64,000 nucleotides of DNA from assembly GCF_022347545.1 (NCBI RefSeq), contig NZ_JAKREW010000004.1, positions 1 to 64,000 on the forward strand. Direction: 5' to 3'. The notes beneath the pieces are model-generated. The model did not search any database and had not been told where the DNA came from. It saw only the letters and a list, made by a program, of their open reading frames with translations. The DNA comes from Terribium retamae (GTDB lineage Bacteria > Pseudomonadota > Alphaproteobacteria > Rhizobiales > Rhizobiaceae). The translations under genes were made by a program, and so were the position numbers. Shown one piece after another: positions 26,727-35,168 of the stretch (position 1 is the stretch's first letter; the number at the start of each line of letters is the position of its first letter).

Positions 26727-27537
26727 CCTGCAGCAGACCGAGGCATTGCTGCGCGAGATGCTGGCGGAAGCGGCCGAGGCTGAGAAACGCGCGAAGCCCA
26801 ATCGTCGCCTGATGTCCAAACTGTCCAGCCCGTTTCCGCGACTCGGGCGGAAGCGTGCAGCGCCCTCTGAACAGGTGGGGTCCAGCGATGCGCTTGCCGA
26901 ATTGTTCGCACCGCCTGACATCACGCCGGAGCCCAGGACACGTTTACCAAATCTAAGCCGCCCGCCCATTAAGACAGTTGGGCCCGATTTCCTTCGCGAT
27001 CGGCCTCTGCAATCGAGCGAGCCATATACGAGAATGAGGAAGGATACGAGGCGTAGCGACTTCGTCATGGCGGTCTCGGGCGTCATGCTGGGCCTCATCT
27101 GCGCGCTGTTTCCCTGGTACATCTTCTTCAATCCGGAACAGTTCGGCGTGCAGGGCATCAAGTTCGGCGGCCGCGGTGAAAATGCCGGTCGCCTGGTGGT
27201 GGCGCCCGATGGCAGAGGCACCGACCCGATGCCCGGCCAGGCCGAGGCACTCGAGCCAAATCTCGACATGTCCTTCACCGCTACGCTGCAAAGTCGCCCT
27301 CTCGCGCCCGAACATGCGCCCGGGATTGAAGAACAGCCCTTCCCACTCGAAGCAGTGGCCTTCCGCCTGGTGCATGTCGCCAACGGTCGCGCCATGATCG
27401 AGGACAATGCGGGTCTTTGGGTGGTGCAGCAAGGTTCGACGCTACCGGATTCGTCGCGCGTGAAATCGATCGAGCAGCGCGCTGGCAAATGGGTTCTGGT
27501 CACCAACACCGACCGCGTACTCGAAATCTCCAACTAG
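26707..27537 (+). CDS. Hypothetical single-pass membrane protein, flagellar operon
   Basis: A 276-residue protein. A charged cytoplasmic N-terminus of about 118 residues precedes one membrane span (about 119-141, FVMAVSGVMLGLICALFPWYIFF). The periplasmic C-terminus ends in a beta-rich block, GLWVVQQGSTLPDSSRVKSI then GKWVLVTNTDRVLEI, that vaguely resembles small periplasmic domains of secretion-system assembly proteins. Its start overlaps fliI by 20 bp. I recognise no named family. Position suggests a role in linking export and basal-body assembly. Confidence 0.7.
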   Translation: MPIRQTDLQQTEALLREMLAEAAEAEKRAKPNRRLMSKLSSPFPRLGRKRAAPSEQVGSSDALAELFAPPDITPEPRTRLPNLSRPPIKTVGPDFLRDRPLQSSEPYTRMRKDTRRSDFVMAVSGVMLGLICALFPWYIFFNPEQFGVQGIKFGGRGENAGRLVVAPDGRGTDPMPGQAEALEPNLDMSFTATLQSRPLAPEHAPGIEEQPFPLEAVAFRLVHVANGRAMIEDNAGLWVVQQGSTLPDSSRVKSIEQRAGKWVLVTNTDRVLEISN

Positions 27538-27563
27538 CTCTCACTCGTCCTTGCGATCACGCG

Positions 27564-27593
27564 CAAGGCCCGCGCAAGACTGGCATCCTAATT
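27564..27593 (+). promoter_or_regulatory. Candidate Rem-type promoter for flgB operon
   Basis: CAAG at 27564 and CAAG at 27575 are exactly 11 bp apart, the second within CGCGCAAG. N9 then leads to CTAATT at 27588. It lies 25 bp upstream of flgB and inside the gap after the previous operon. A CtrA-like CTAA-N7-TTAAC (27588-27603) overlaps its downstream end. Confidence 0.6.
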
Positions 27594-27618
27594 TCCGGTT
27601 AACGATCCGGAGATTCCA

Positions 27619-27996
27619 ATGGAGCCCGTCAACCTTTTCGACCTCGCGACCCGCCAGTCCCAATGGCTGTCGGTGCGCCAGTCTTCCGTCGCCGGCAACA
27701 TCGCCAACGCCAACACGCCGGGTTACACCGCCACCGATGTCGAGCCCTTCGACAAGGTGCTGGACCGTACGGCCGTACGCCTGAGCGCCACACAGAGCGG
27801 TCATCTGGGCGGCGTCACCGAGGCGGCCTTCTCCGTCAAGCCGCAGGAGCCGACCGGCCCTGCAATGCCATCCAAGAACACCGTCGTAATGGAAAACGAA
27901 TTGATGAAGGCCGGCGAAGTGCGTCGCTCCTTCGAGCTGAACACGGCCATCGTGAAGGCATTCCACACCATGATGATGACGACGTTGAAGGGTTGA
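27619..27996 (+). CDS. flgB: Flagellar basal-body rod protein FlgB
   Basis: A 125-residue proximal rod protein. It has the family N-terminus [25 protein letters not shown] and a C-terminal helix ([22 protein letters not shown]). It begins the long basal-body operon flgB-flgC-fliE-flgG-flgA-flgI-motE-flgH-fliL-fliP. Confidence 0.93.
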   Translation: MEPVNLFDLATRQSQWLSVRQSSVAGNIANANTPGYTATDVEPFDKVLDRTAVRLSATQSGHLGGVTEAAFSVKPQEPTGPAMPSKNTVVMENELMKAGEVRRSFELNTAIVKAFHTMMMTTLKG

Positions 27997-28000
27997 TGCG

Positions 28001-28420
28001 ATGGATGCCCTGACAGCCGCCCTCAAAGTCGCAGCGTCCGGCCTCGGTGCACAATCCGAGCGAATGCGCGTCGTTTCCGAAAACCTCGCCAACGCACAGT
28101 CCACCGGCTCGACGCCGGGAGCGGATCCCTATCGGCGCAAGACAATCTCTTTCATCTCCGAACTCGACAGGGCTTCCGGCGGCTCCATGGTGGAGATCAA
28201 TTCGATCGCGCAGGATCCGGCCGATTTTCCAGTCGAGTTCCAGCCCGGCAATCAAGCCGCTGACGAAAAGGGTTACGTCAAGATGCCCAACGTCAACGTG
28301 CTGGTCGAGATGGCCGATATGACCGAGGCGAACCGCTCCTATGAAGCGAACCTGCAGGTCGTGAAACAGGCCCGCGATCTCATTTCGATGACCATTGACC
28401 TGATGAGGAACCAGTCATGA
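28001..28420 (+). CDS. flgC: Flagellar basal-body rod protein FlgC
   Basis: A 139-residue proximal rod protein. The N-terminal [26 protein letters not shown] and the C-terminal [34 protein letters not shown] are diagnostic. It starts 4 bp after flgB and overlaps fliE by 4 bp. Confidence 0.94.
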   Translation: MDALTAALKVAASGLGAQSERMRVVSENLANAQSTGSTPGADPYRRKTISFISELDRASGGSMVEINSIAQDPADFPVEFQPGNQAADEKGYVKMPNVNVLVEMADMTEANRSYEANLQVVKQARDLISMTIDLMRNQS

Positions 28421-28743
28421 TTGGCGGTATCGGCGCAGTCCAGTTGAAATCCGCCACCGGCGGCTCGGAAACCTCGACCGACTTTTTTGGCGCAACGAGC
28501 GCAGCCCCTACAGGCACGCAGGTGGCCTCCACCTTCGCTGAGGCATTGAGCCAGGCAGCGACCAAAACGGTGAACACGCTGCAGAACGCCGAACAGGTCT
28601 CCATCCAGGCCCTGAAAGGCGATGTCGACACCCGTCAGGTGGTGGACGCCGTGATGGGGGCACAGCAAGCGCTTCAGACGACCATCGCCATCCGCGACAA
28701 GATCGTCACGGCATACCTCGAAATCAGCCGCATGAGCATCTGA
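28417..28743 (+). CDS. fliE: Flagellar hook-basal body complex protein FliE
   Basis: A 108-residue MS-ring/rod junction protein. It matches FliE in length and in the C-terminal block ([32 protein letters not shown]). Its start overlaps the flgC stop (ATGA). Confidence 0.93.
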   Translation: MIGGIGAVQLKSATGGSETSTDFFGATSAAPTGTQVASTFAEALSQAATKTVNTLQNAEQVSIQALKGDVDTRQVVDAVMGAQQALQTTIAIRDKIVTAYLEISRMSI

Positions 28744-28753
28744 GGATACTGTC

Positions 28754-29542
28754 GTGAAAGCCCTTGCCATCGCCGCCACCGGCATGAACGCCCAGCAGAC
28801 CAATCTGGAAGTCATCGCCAACAACATCGCCAACATCAACACCACCGGCTACAAGCGCGCCCGCGCCGAGTTCTCCGACCTTCTCTACCAGGTCGACCGC
28901 ACCCAGGGCGTCCCGGACCGCGGCAACACCGCGATCGTGCCGGAAGGCGTGTCGATCGGCCTTGGCGTCAAGACGAGCGCAGTGCGCAACGTCCACATCC
29001 AGGGCAGCTTCACCAACACCGGCAACGCCTATGACCTCGCCCTTGACGGCAAGGGCTGGTTCCAGATCGAAGGGGCCGACGGCCAGACGTTCTACACGCG
29101 CGCCGGTACATTCAACACGAACGCGACCGGCCAGATGGTGACCGTCGACGGTGCGCCGATCGTTCCGGCCATCACCGTACCGCTGGATACAAAGGAACTC
29201 ATCGTCAACAAATCGGGCCAGGTCTTCGCCCGCGTCGACGGGCAGCTGGAACTCCAGAATCTCGGCCAGCTCACCATCGCCACCTTTGCCAACGAGGCAG
29301 GTCTCGCGCCGCTCGGCGACAATCTCTTCCAGGAAACCGAGGCATCGGGCCCCGCCAATGTCGGCGTGCCCGGCGATCCGGGCTTCGCCACCATCCGGCA
29401 GAACTATGTCGAGAACTCCAACGTTGATCCGGTCAAGGAGATCACCGACCTGATTTCGGCCCAGCGCGCCTATGAGATGAACTCCAAGGTCATCCAGGCA
29501 GCCGACGAAATGGCCGCCGTCGTTTCGAAGAACATCCGGTGA
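28754..29542 (+). CDS. flgG: Flagellar distal rod protein FlgG
   Basis: A 262-residue distal rod protein. The N-terminus is [30 protein letters not shown], and the C-terminus is [36 protein letters not shown]. Both are full-length FlgG hallmarks. It overlaps flgA at GTGA. Confidence 0.95.
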   Translation: MKALAIAATGMNAQQTNLEVIANNIANINTTGYKRARAEFSDLLYQVDRTQGVPDRGNTAIVPEGVSIGLGVKTSAVRNVHIQGSFTNTGNAYDLALDGKGWFQIEGADGQTFYTRAGTFNTNATGQMVTVDGAPIVPAITVPLDTKELIVNKSGQVFARVDGQLELQNLGQLTIATFANEAGLAPLGDNLFQETEASGPANVGVPGDPGFATIRQNYVENSNVDPVKEITDLISAQRAYEMNSKVIQAADEMAAVVSKNIR

Positions 29543-30021
29543 CAGCGATGACCCGGCACGCTCTCGGCTTCACGTCCCGTCGTCTGGCACTCGCCTTGGC
29601 CTTTGCCATGGGCGCACTGCCGGCGCTCGCCGACGAGGTCGTGCTGATCCCCAACCGCGTCATCTATCCCGGCGAGACGATCGGTCTTGCCGCACTGAAG
29701 GAAGTCACCCTCGCTCCCGGCAAGCGCAAGCCCGATGGCGTGATCACCGTCGCCACCGAACTCGACGGCAAGGTAGCCAAGCGCACCTTGCTGCCGGGCC
29801 GTTACATCACGGCCAGTTCGGTGCGCGAAGCCTGGCTGGTCGAACAAGGCGCAACCGTGCAGGTCTTCTTCACGGCCGGCGTGCTGACTATCTCGGCTTC
29901 CGCGGTGACCTTGCAGCCGGGCTCCGCCGGCGACCTCATCAAAGTGCGCAACGTAGACAGCGGCAAGGTGCTTTCCGGAACCGTCATGGCCGATGGCTCC
30001 ATCCAGGTTTCCGCCACATGA
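29539..30021 (+). CDS. flgA: Flagellar P-ring assembly chaperone FlgA
   Basis: A 160-residue periplasmic protein. A signal peptide (hydrophobic [16 protein letters not shown]) precedes a SAF/antifreeze-like domain ([12 protein letters not shown] then [30 protein letters not shown]). It assists FlgI P-ring polymerisation, and flgI follows with a 4-bp overlap. Start is GTG at 29539 or ATG at 29548. Confidence 0.9.
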   Translation: MTAMTRHALGFTSRRLALALAFAMGALPALADEVVLIPNRVIYPGETIGLAALKEVTLAPGKRKPDGVITVATELDGKVAKRTLLPGRYITASSVREAWLVEQGATVQVFFTAGVLTISASAVTLQPGSAGDLIKVRNVDSGKVLSGTVMADGSIQVSAT

Positions 30022-31268
30022 AGCGCAGTCTCTCCATTGCCCTGGCGGCGCTGCTTTGCGCACAGCCCGCTCTGGCCGACGGCTTGAGCGCCAAGGCCAA
30101 GCGCGAGCTTGCCGCCAAAGCTGCGCGCGAGGGGGGACAGTTCGACGATCCGAGCTACGACGGCAACACCGCCAGCCGCATGTTCCAGGTTTCGTCGGGG
30201 CCGAGTTCGCTTCCGCCTGGCCAGGTCGCCTCCCGCATCAAGGATGTCGCGCGCCTGCAGAGCGCACGCGACAACCAGTTGGTTGGCTACGGTCTGGTCA
30301 TCGGATTGCAGGGCACCGGCGACTCACTGCGCAATTCGCCCTTCACCGAGCAGTCGATCCGCGCCATGCTCGAAAATCTCGGCATCGCTTCGCAGGGCAC
30401 AAATGCACGCGCCAAAAATGTCGCGGCAGTGATCGTCACCGCCAACATGCCGCCTTTCGTGCAGTCCGGCGCGCGTATCGATATCAGCGTATCGTCGATG
30501 GGCGATGCCACCTCCTTGCAGGGCGGCACCCTCATCATGACGCCACTGAAGGCAGCGGACGGCGAAATCTATGCCGTCGGGCAAGGCTCGGTCGTGGTTT
30601 CCGGTTTCACGGCACAAGGACAGGCGCAGCAGGTGACCCAAGGCGTGCCGACCGCCGGTCGCGTCCCGAACGGCGCCATCGTCGAGCGGGCGGTTCAGGC
30701 GGAGTTCGGCGATCAGTCGATGCTGACGCTGCAACTCTACAACGCCGATTTCTCCACCGCCGTGCGGATCGCCGATGCGGTCAACGATTATACCCGCCAG
30801 CGTTTCGGCGTGCGCGTCGCTGCCGAGCGCGACAGCCGTACCGTCTCGATCAAGAAGCCGAAAGGCATCGCCGCGGCTCGCTTCTACGCCGAGATCGAAA
30901 ACCTCGTCATCGAAACCGACACTCCTGCCCGCGTCGTCATCGACGAACGCACCGGCACCATCGTCATCGGCAACAAGGTCAAGATCTCGCGCGTGGCGAT
31001 CAGCCACGGCACGCTCACGGTGCGCATCACCGAGGCGCCGACCATCGTCCAGCCTGAACCTTTCTCCCGTGGTGTGACGGCGGTCGAGCCCAACACGGCG
31101 ATCGACATCAGCCAGCCGAACGCTCGGGTTGCCGTTCTCGATGGCCCCGACCTGCAGACGCTGGTGTCCGGCCTCAACCGCCTCGGCGTCAAGCCGGACG
31201 GGATCATCGCAATTCTGCAGGGCATCAAATCGGCCGGCGCGCTGCAGGCCGACCTCGTGCTTCAATAG
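30018..31268 (+). CDS. flgI: Flagellar P-ring protein FlgI
   Basis: A 416-residue periplasmic ring protein. It has a Sec signal peptide ([20 protein letters not shown]). The diagnostic segments are RIKDVARLQSARDNQLVGYGLVIGLQGTGDS and QGIKSAGALQADLVLQ. An extra ~45-residue linker between the signal peptide and the RIKDV block is longer than in enterics. It forms the rod bushing in the peptidoglycan layer. Confidence 0.95.
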   Translation: MKRSLSIALAALLCAQPALADGLSAKAKRELAAKAAREGGQFDDPSYDGNTASRMFQVSSGPSSLPPGQVASRIKDVARLQSARDNQLVGYGLVIGLQGTGDSLRNSPFTEQSIRAMLENLGIASQGTNARAKNVAAVIVTANMPPFVQSGARIDISVSSMGDATSLQGGTLIMTPLKAADGEIYAVGQGSVVVSGFTAQGQAQQVTQGVPTAGRVPNGAIVERAVQAEFGDQSMLTLQLYNADFSTAVRIADAVNDYTRQRFGVRVAAERDSRTVSIKKPKGIAAARFYAEIENLVIETDTPARVVIDERTGTIVIGNKVKISRVAISHGTLTVRITEAPTIVQPEPFSRGVTAVEPNTAIDISQPNARVAVLDGPDLQTLVSGLNRLGVKPDGIIAILQGIKSAGALQADLVLQ

Positions 31269-31276
31269 GCCGTCCG

Positions 31277-31933
31277 ATGACCGAAGCGACCCGCCCGTCC
31301 CGCCATCGCACTCTAACGCACATTGCCGGTGTCCTCGCCGCGATTTTGGCAATGCCCGGACCGGCAAGATCCGAAGACGCAGTGCGTCAAGTTCTGCCCG
31401 GAGGGCCGACTGCTGTCGCTGCGCAAAACCTCACTCGCGAGGCACCACGCCCGGAAGCAGAAGAACCAGCGCTGCCACTGCCGAATCCGGAGAGCGGCGT
31501 ACCCGCCACCACAGGGACGATAACGCCGCAAAGCGACGAGAGTGAGGTTCAGCGCTTCTGCTCCAACATCGCCGACGCCGCGCGCGACCGCCGCTACTCG
31601 CTGCAGGCCGCTGAACTCAAAGAGCTGCAGACCGAAGTCGACAAACGCATTGCCGCGCTGGAACAGAAACGCGCCGAATACGAGGAATGGCTGAAGCGGC
31701 GCGAGGTCTTTCTCGCACGCGCCGAAGACAGCCTCGTCAAGATTTATTCCGGTATGAAGCCCGACGCCGCCGCCGAACAGTTGGCCGGCATCAATGCCGA
31801 ACTCGCCGCCGCGATCCTGATGAAACTCGAGGCGCGCAAGGCAAGCGTCATCCTGAATGAAATGGACACCAAGGCGGCCGCCGCGCTCACCGGCATCATG
31901 GGCAGTGCCGCACGCAGGGTAGACCCGACATGA
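31277..31933 (+). CDS. motE: MotE, periplasmic chaperone of MotC
   Basis: A 218-residue periplasmic protein. A signal-like hydrophobic stretch lies near residues 12-30. A coiled coil (LKELQTEVDKRIAALEQKRAEYEEWLKRR) is followed by an MgtE-N-like domain (IYSGMKPDAAAEQLAGINAELAAAILMKL). This layout and the position between flgI and flgH match MotE of Sinorhizobium, a chaperone that stabilises MotC. The older annotation of this slot is simply a flagellar hypothetical protein. Confidence 0.82.
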   Translation: MTEATRPSRHRTLTHIAGVLAAILAMPGPARSEDAVRQVLPGGPTAVAAQNLTREAPRPEAEEPALPLPNPESGVPATTGTITPQSDESEVQRFCSNIADAARDRRYSLQAAELKELQTEVDKRIAALEQKRAEYEEWLKRREVFLARAEDSLVKIYSGMKPDAAAEQLAGINAELAAAILMKLEARKASVILNEMDTKAAAALTGIMGSAARRVDPT

Positions 31934-32634
31934 TCCGCAACGCACTGTTTCTCATCGCTGTTGCCGGCCTCGCTGGCTGCGCTGCAGATTTGCGCGAGGT
32001 CAACAAGGAACCCGCCATGTCGCCGGTCGGCTCGGGCATTCGCAGCCAGGCCGCACCCGTCTATCAGTATCCCGAACCGCCGGCGGCGCAGCGTCGGCGT
32101 TTTTCCCTGTGGGACGACCGCCAGAGCCGCCTGTTCACCGACCCTCGGGCATTGCGCGCCGGCGACATCCTGACCGTCATGATCAAGATCAACGACCGGG
32201 CAAAGTTCAAGAACCAGAACGATCGCAGCCGCACCGCCAGCCGCTCGCTCGGCCTTACGGCCGATGCGGAATGGGACAGTGCCAGCACCGGCGGCAAGTT
32301 GGACGGTAGCATGGAGTCCAAGACCAAGACCAACGCCGACGGCGCCATCGAACGCTCGGAAACCATCGATCTCAACGTTGCAGCGGTCGTCACCAATGTG
32401 CTGCCGAACGGCAATCTGATGATCACCGGCTCGCAGGAAGTGCGCGTCAACTATGAGATGCGCGTTTTGACCATCGCCGGCATCGTCCGCCCGGCCGACA
32501 TCGGCCCGGAAAACACCATCGCCTATGATCGTATCGCCGAGGCGCGCATTTCCTATGGCGGTCGCGGTCGCGTCTCCGAGGTTCAGCAACCGGGTTACGG
32601 CCAGCAAATCATCGATCAGGTATTACCATTCTAG
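31930..32634 (+). CDS. flgH: Flagellar L-ring lipoprotein FlgH
   Basis: A 234-residue outer-membrane ring lipoprotein. The lipobox Leu14-Ala-Gly-Cys17 marks the acylation site. The conserved blocks SLWDDRQSRLFTDPRALRAGDILTVMI and GNLMITGSQEVRVNYEMRVLTIAGIVRPADI are present. It overlaps motE by 4 bp (ATGA). Confidence 0.95.
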   Translation: MIRNALFLIAVAGLAGCAADLREVNKEPAMSPVGSGIRSQAAPVYQYPEPPAAQRRRFSLWDDRQSRLFTDPRALRAGDILTVMIKINDRAKFKNQNDRSRTASRSLGLTADAEWDSASTGGKLDGSMESKTKTNADGAIERSETIDLNVAAVVTNVLPNGNLMITGSQEVRVNYEMRVLTIAGIVRPADIGPENTIAYDRIAEARISYGGRGRVSEVQQPGYGQQIIDQVLPF

Positions 32635-32650
32635 CTTCGGGTGAAAGACC

Positions 32651-33139
32651 TTGGCCAACGCCGAACAGATAGCGCCGCCGAAGGGGCCATCCATCGTCGT
32701 CCAGCTGGCGATGCTGCTGGTCATGACCGGGGCAGCACTGGGCGTCGGCTGGTTCGCAGGGACTTACCTCAAGAATTCCGAGAAGCCGACGCCACCGGCC
32801 AAAGAAAGCCACGACAAGAAGCCTGCCCACGAGACCAAGAAGGAGGGCGAAACCGGCCCGACCCTGGTCGATCTGGCGCCGATGACAACCAATCTGGCTG
32901 CACCTTCCGAGGTTTGGGCTCGTTTGCAGCTATCGCTGGTCTTCGATGGAGCGCCGCCACCCGGCATGGCCGAGGACGTGCATCAAGACCTGCTCGCCTT
33001 CCTGCGCACCGTGAAGATGCATCAGGTGGAAGGGGCCAGCGGCTATCAGCATCTGCGCGCCGACCTGCAGGAACGCGCCGCCATCCGCAGCGGCGGCAAG
33101 ATCAAGGAAGTACTGGTCAGGACGCTGTTGTTCGAATGA
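32651..33139 (+). CDS. fliL: Flagellar basal-body-associated protein FliL
   Basis: A 162-residue inner-membrane protein with one N-terminal membrane span (about residues 16-36, VQLAMLLVMTGAALGVGWFAG). A charged linker and a periplasmic FliL domain (VHQDLLAFLRTVKMHQVEGASGYQHLRADLQERAAI) follow. FliL rings surround the stator and support torque. Start is TTG at 32651; no ATG or GTG gives the membrane segment. Confidence 0.88.
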   Translation: MANAEQIAPPKGPSIVVQLAMLLVMTGAALGVGWFAGTYLKNSEKPTPPAKESHDKKPAHETKKEGETGPTLVDLAPMTTNLAAPSEVWARLQLSLVFDGAPPPGMAEDVHQDLLAFLRTVKMHQVEGASGYQHLRADLQERAAIRSGGKIKEVLVRTLLFE

Positions 33140-33867
33140 AAAAATTTCTCGTCCTCCTGACCATCTTCACGGCCACTGCAACTGCAGCCAGCGCCCAGCA
33201 GATCGATCTCGGCGGCATTGGCCAAGCCAACGGCACCACCGTGGGCTATATTATCCAGATGTTTGGGCTGCTCACCGTTTTGTCGGTGGCGCCCGGCCTG
33301 CTCATCATGGTGACCAGCTTCACCCGATTCATCATCGCTTTCTCGATCCTGCGCGCCGGCATCGGCCTGCAATCGACCCCCGCCAACCTGATCCTGATAT
33401 CACTGTCCCTGTTCATGACCTTCTACGTCATGGCGCCGACCTTCGACCGTGCCTGGGCCAACGGCGTGAAGCCGCTGATGGACAATCAGATCAGCCAGAC
33501 GGAAGCGCTCGAACGTATCTCCGATCCGTTTCGGACCTTCATGCTGAACAACGTACGCGACAAGGATTTCGACCTTTTCGCCGATCTCGCTCGCGAGCGC
33601 GGCCAGACGGTCGAGAGAGGCACGGTGGACCTTCGCATCCTGGTGCCGGCTTTCATGATCTCCGAAATCCGCCGCGGCTTCGAGATCGGCTTCCTGATCG
33701 TGTTGCCCTTCCTGGTCATCGACCTGATTGTCGCAACCATCACCATGGCGATGGGCATGATGATGCTCCCTCCCACCGTCGTGTCGCTGCCCTTCAAGAT
33801 CATGTTCTTCGTGCTGATCGACGGCTGGAACCTGCTTGTCGGCAGCCTTGTAAGATCATTCAGCTAG
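33136..33867 (+). CDS. fliP: Flagellar export gate protein FliP
   Basis: A 243-residue integral membrane component of the FliPQR export gate. It has a cleavable N-terminal signal (MKKFLVLLTIFTATATAASA). The signatures PGLLIMVTSFTRFIIAFSILR and LPFLVIDLIVATITMAMGMMMLPP are intact. Its ATG overlaps the fliL stop (ATGA); the longer frame upstream is a shadow of fliL. Confidence 0.95.
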   Translation: MKKFLVLLTIFTATATAASAQQIDLGGIGQANGTTVGYIIQMFGLLTVLSVAPGLLIMVTSFTRFIIAFSILRAGIGLQSTPANLILISLSLFMTFYVMAPTFDRAWANGVKPLMDNQISQTEALERISDPFRTFMLNNVRDKDFDLFADLARERGQTVERGTVDLRILVPAFMISEIRRGFEIGFLIVLPFLVIDLIVATITMAMGMMMLPPTVVSLPFKIMFFVLIDGWNLLVGSLVRSFS

Positions 33868-34159
33868 CAGCGGCCTTAGCCAGCTAATCTTCATCCGAAA
33901 TAGCGTCCTGCACCCGCTCGCCGCCATGGCGCGCTGGGGTTGCAGGCGTTCTAGCAAATGCACGCAAACTTCAAAAAAATCAGTCATTTAGCATTGGTTA
34001 ACCACGTTCCTTAGCGCTTCCATAGGAACTCCCCCCGCATAGAAGACGGCATAGAGCGAATTGGCCGAAACAGATGGCCATAGGCATGATGCCGCTCCGC
34101 TCCAGCCGGCTCAATCCGGCATGTTCCTGTAAAAAGTACGAGTATAAGGAACAAGGCTC
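33868..34159. other. Flagellin upstream intergenic region
   Basis: This is 292 bp between fliP and the first flagellin. It holds a CtrA-like box at 33987-34002 and an inverted repeat GTTCCT-N12-AGGAAC at 34006-34029. There is no Rem-type CAAG-N9-YTA motif. The start is served by AAGGAACAAGG. Confidence 0.6.
33987..34002 (+). promoter_or_regulatory. CtrA-like box upstream of first flagellin
   Basis: TTTA-N7-TTAAC, one mismatch from the alphaproteobacterial CtrA consensus TTAA-N7-TTAAC. The shared ten-mer GGTTAACCAC recurs upstream of the second flagellin. Confidence 0.5.
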
Positions 34160-34942
34160 ATGGCTAGCCTTCTGACCAATGCCGCCGCTATGACGGCTCT
34201 GCAGACCCTTCAGGCGACCAGCAAGAACCTCGAAACCACCCAGAACCGCATCGCTACCGGTCAGCGCGTCTCCACCGCTTCGGACAACGCTGCCTACTGG
34301 TCGATCGCTACCAGCATGCGCACGCAGACTGGTGCTCTCGGTGCCGTGCAGGACGCCCTCGGCCTCGGCGCTGCTATCCTCGACACTGCTTCCTCCGCTT
34401 TGGAAGAAGCCATCAGCAAGACCAAGGATATCGTCAACAAGTACGTTGCTCGCGCAACTCCGGGTACCGACACCGCTGCCATCGACGCTGAAATCACCCA
34501 GCTGAAGGCTCAGGTCGTTTCGATCGCCCAGAACGCCGATTTCCAGGGCGTCAACATGCTGAAGACCGGTGGTACGGCAGCCGCCATCGTCACCGGCTAC
34601 CAGCCGGGTGCGGCTCCGACGACCATGTCCGTCGCCGCTTACGACCTCGAAGCAGCCCTCACGGCCGCCACGGATGCCACCGCTGTCGACACCGCCCTCA
34701 AGGCGATGCAGAGTGCGGCTGCCACCATCGGTGCCGCGAAGACCCGCGTTGACTCGCAGAAGTCGTTCACCAGCAAGCTGATCGACTCGATCGATCGCGG
34801 TATCGGCCAGCTGGTCGACGCCGACATGAATAAGGAATCGGCTCGCCTTTCGGCTCTGCAGGTTCAGCAGCAGCTCGGCGTGCAGGCTCTGTCGATCGCC
34901 AACGGTTCGACGCAGCAGATCCTGTCGCTCTTCCGCGGCTAA
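34160..34942 (+). CDS. flaA: Flagellin (first copy)
   Basis: A 260-residue short flagellin. The conserved N-terminal D0/D1 region (MASLLTNAAAMTALQTLQ through RIATGQRVSTASDNAAYWSIATSMR) and C-terminal D1/D0 region (VDADMNKESARLSALQVQQQLGVQALSIANG) enclose a small variable middle. Length near 260 residues is typical of Mesorhizobium-type flagellins, far shorter than the enteric type. Chemically regular, Ala/Thr-rich codon use and a strong ribosome site suggest high expression. A terminator follows. The symbol is assigned by position only. Confidence 0.93.
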   Translation: MASLLTNAAAMTALQTLQATSKNLETTQNRIATGQRVSTASDNAAYWSIATSMRTQTGALGAVQDALGLGAAILDTASSALEEAISKTKDIVNKYVARATPGTDTAAIDAEITQLKAQVVSIAQNADFQGVNMLKTGGTAAAIVTGYQPGAAPTTMSVAAYDLEAALTAATDATAVDTALKAMQSAAATIGAAKTRVDSQKSFTSKLIDSIDRGIGQLVDADMNKESARLSALQVQQQLGVQALSIANGSTQQILSLFRG

Positions 34943-34976
34943 TCCGAACCTTCTCAGGCAACAACGATTTGATGAC

Positions 34977-35005
34977 AGGGCCGTGCGCGAGCGCGGCCCT
35001 TTCTG
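34977..35005 (+). terminator. Terminator after first flagellin
   Basis: GC-rich hairpin with outer arms AGGGCC / GGCCCT followed by TTTCTGCTTGTT, 35 bp after the flagellin stop. Confidence 0.75.
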
Positions 35006-35034
35006 CTTGTTCCCCGTCCATATTAGCTTCGTCT

Positions 35035-35050
35035 TTAATGGCCCGTTAAC
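35035..35050 (+). promoter_or_regulatory. CtrA box upstream of second flagellin
   Basis: A perfect TTAA-N7-TTAAC lies 119 bp before the second flagellin start. Eighteen bases further on is GGTTAACCAC, the ten-mer shared with the first flagellin region. Confidence 0.6.
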
Positions 35051-35168
35051 CATGTCTGGTTAGACAAGGTTAACCACTGGACACGCCCTCCCCACGGAGG
35101 AAAGCAGCGTCCGGGCGAGCGATCGGCATGCCAAGTGCGCATGCAGCCATTGGAGAAGGGGACTTATC

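Noticed and set aside
33950..33980. A possible Rem-type motif upstream of the first flagellin (GCACGCAAAC region)
   Set aside because: CAAA replaces CAAG, the repeat period is 10 rather than 11 and no YTA lies at the required spacing.
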